From Arthrobacter sp. efr-133-TYG-118 (lineage in GTDB: Bacteria; Actinomycetota; Actinomycetes; Actinomycetales; Micrococcaceae), in assembly GCF_030209755.1 (NCBI RefSeq), contig NZ_JARVRH010000013.1, forward strand, positions 112,601 to 176,600: a DNA stretch of 64,000 nucleotides. The letters are read 5' to 3'. The position numbers and the translations under genes were made by a program. The notes under the pieces were generated by a model. That model was not told the DNA's origin, made no database searches, and saw nothing but the letters and a program-made list of their open reading frames with translations. This document shows, piece after piece, positions 63,101-64,000 of this stretch; positions within the stretch are counted from its first letter, which is position 1, and each line of letters begins with the position of its first letter.

Positions 63101-64000
63101 TCGTAGCCTCGGGGTCGACACCGCCGGGATACTTCACGCCGAGGTCGTAAAGAAACACGTCCTGCCCGGCACCGCGCCGGAGCTCGAAAGGCCGCTGATC
63201 CAGCACTTCGAGCCCGAGGTTGTGCAGGAAGGGCAAGATCCGGGTCAGGCTCCTGGGCCTGGTCAGGTAAAGGCGGATCCGGGCGTCCTCGACGAGCGTG
63301 CTCGAGGCGCCCTTCCTGACGTAGACCGTGAGCAGCGGATCCCCGTAGGGCCTGCCTCCTGTACCTTCCAGGTCGAACGTCTCGAAATTGACGATGTCCC
63401 CGACCGCGGCTTCCACGTCGTAGACCGCGCGATAACTGGCAGGAAATGCGTCCGACCAGAGCCCGGCGAGCCGTACGGCCTCCGCCGCCGGGAAACGGTC
63501 ACGGATCGCATCGTCGAGCCCGTCCGACCACGAGCGGGTAGCGGCGATCAGGCGCCGCTCCAGTTGGGACGGATCGACGACGGCGGCACGTGACGCCGGG
63601 GCGTCCGGCACAGCACCAGCCACGTGGATCCGGAAGAACACGCGGGCCAGGGGTGACTCGGTGAGCCGGACCTCGAAATCGACGGAGTCCGCTTTGAACG
63701 CCCTCCGGAGTTCTTCTTCCATCAACAGCCGGACCGCCGTGCTGTAGCGGCGGCGCGGGAAGAAGACGAGCGCGGACACGAACCGTCCAAAGCTGTCCGG
63801 ACGGAGGAACACGCGGATCCTCTGCAGCACCTCGGCACGAAGAATTTCGCCCGCCAGGCGCGCGAGCTCCTCCGCTTCGATGTGGAACAGTTCGTCCCTC
63901 GGAAAGGTTTCCAGGACAGCCATCAATTCCCGGGCCTGGTGGGACCGGGGCGTAAACCCCAGTCTTTCGCTGACCGCCTGGACTTTCTGCCGGAGTACCG
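60144..64000 (-). CDS. gdh2: NAD-dependent glutamate dehydrogenase, large (180-kDa) class, N-terminus outside window
   Basis: The frame stays open from 60144 to the window end (about 1,284 residues visible); reading upstream of the first internal Met gives RLGFTPRSHQARELMAVLET, continuous with the protein. The class is about 1,600 residues, so several hundred lie outside. The N-terminal regulatory part contains RDELFHIEAEELARLAGEIL; the catalytic domain shows VIVPTGAKGGFYPKRLP with the substrate lysine and the VAGIGDMSGDVFGNAML region. It deaminates glutamate to 2-oxoglutarate with NAD+, in keeping with a nitrogen-rich amine diet. Confidence 0.95.
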   Translation of the reverse strand, partial: VLRQKVQAVSERLGFTPRSHQARELMAVLETFPRDELFHIEAEELARLAGEILRAEVLQRIRVFLRPDSFGRFVSALVFFPRRRYSTAVRLLMEEELRRAFKADSVDFEVRLTESPLARVFFRIHVAGAVPDAPASRAAVVDPSQLERRLIAATRSWSDGLDDAIRDRFPAAEAVRLAGLWSDAFPASYRAVYDVEAAVGDIVNFETFDLEGTGGRPYGDPLLTVYVRKGASSTLVEDARIRLYLTRPRSLTRILPFLHNLGLEVLDQRPFELRRGAGQDVFLYDLGVKYPGGVDPEATSGLLAEAFTAAMRGDSESDRIDALVIRERLEWRQAAILRSYAKYLQQLGTTNSYGFIADTLISNVRATRALLALFQAKFDPGQDGPDRVRSIAVATKELLAAIDDIPVLDADRLLRTFMNLVEATTRTNYFQGKAHLSFKLNPAAIAGAPFPRPKYEIWVYSPRVEGVHLRFGALARGGLRWSDRSEDFRTEVLGLVKAQNVKNSVIVPTGAKGGFYPKRLPDPVTDREAWLAEGLECYRIFVKGMLDLTDNLLATEMGGSVVPPNRVVRHDGDDTYLVVAADKGTASFSDAANAVALEYGFWLGDAFASGGSVGYDHKQMGITARGAWESAKHHFSELGMDPQSEDFTVAGIGDMSGDVFGNAMLLSPHIRLMAAFDHRDIFLDPNPDAAASFEERKRLFALPRSSWADYDSSLISEGGGVHSRRAKAIEITEQVRTALGLERGTASLPPHALMQAILRAPVDLLYNGGIGTYVKASTEDQTRVGDKANDAIRVNGNELRARIVAEGGNLGVTQRGRIEAALNGVLLNTDAIDNSAGVDCSDHEVNIKIFIDRMIATGKMRPEERTGFLHSLTDEVSRLVLANNKDQNVLLFNDRHLAPELSPGFERIMDWLETAADLDRGLEALPGTEQLQDRLREGTGLTAPELSVLAAYAKIELARELTASDLADDPWFKRVLQGYFPRQLSGRFDAELDSHPLRRQIICTVVANDMINLGGITYAFRAIEETTATAAAVARAFVVVREAYELQLFVDRIASLPPGFPSEHSAAVALPLRRLLDRATRWYVTHDHRDQPVSEALARIGPDLELLRTRTTEFLRGSDLDRAKQRLAHWNDVGMPVELGRRASDLLESFSLLDISLVAEQVDEPLTTIADMYHTVIHWIGVGTLLLRITDLPRQSRWEALARAALRDDAYSAVVDITISVMRTTRASGTSGASAVERIVEWERGRQEQLGRIKDTFVEVTKPGQVDLASISVALKLLRTLAKR

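Overview
The window looks like chromosomal DNA of a high-GC soil actinobacterium of the Arthrobacter/Pseudarthrobacter type. The basis is a strongly GC-biased third codon position, GTG/TTG starts, an Arthrobacter-like copper amine oxidase, the actinobacterial rhamnose aldolase-dehydrogenase fusion, ClpC, and the very large NAD-dependent glutamate dehydrogenase. I saw no rRNA, tRNA, CRISPR array, transposase or prophage genes.

Layout. 1-4153 (+): the end of a catabolic operon (enoyl-CoA hydratase, DapA-family lyase, atypical SDR, semialdehyde-type ALDH, ferredoxin). 4168-6791 (-): small enzymes (NTF2-like, ABM-like, VOC, 2-oxoglutarate-type oxygenase, thioredoxin-like). 6965-12281: hydrolase, truncated haemoglobin, small membrane proteins, Hsp20, a 14-TM MFS exporter and a repeat protein. 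12380-18279: L-rhamnose catabolism (rhaB, aldolase/dehydrogenase fusion, isomerase, divergent LacI repressor with two operator-like palindromes). 18276-24490: amine utilisation (TetR, TPQ amine oxidase, APC permease, Met/His-rich membrane protein, ALDH). 24567-26582: LtrA and small membrane proteins. 26680-32787: LacI-controlled arabino-oligosaccharide ABC uptake plus GH51 arabinofuranosidase. 33641-39679: araR-type LacI, araB, araD, araA, galM. 39820-42497: two zinc alcohol dehydrogenases flanking a decayed GH15 gene. 43399-46742: a xylose/ribose-type ABC transporter whose ATPase and permease are one polypeptide. 46901-52876: SRPBCC, NmrA-like, ClpC, YqeY, an EVE/PUA-like-HNH nuclease and a YegP-like protein. 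52933-60080: a duplicated polysaccharide deacetylase-glycosyltransferase module on both sides of an acyl-CoA ligase, one copy frameshifted. 60144-64000: NAD-glutamate dehydrogenase, running off the window.

The rhamnose, arabinose/arabinan and xylose-type uptake genes fit an organism living on plant cell-wall sugars (pectin side chains, hemicellulose). Several operons have a LacI-family repressor and a recognisable palindrome in the matching promoter. The amine oxidase operon would add aromatic or biogenic amines as carbon and nitrogen sources.

The observations most worth following are the duplicated deacetylase/glycosyltransferase module with its overlapping proline-rich membrane partner, the ABC ATPase-permease fusion, the modification-dependent-type HNH nuclease, the GH15 relic and the 72-nt two-tier inverted repeat at 24511-24582. 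All identity and similarity statements are by eye from the translated sequence.
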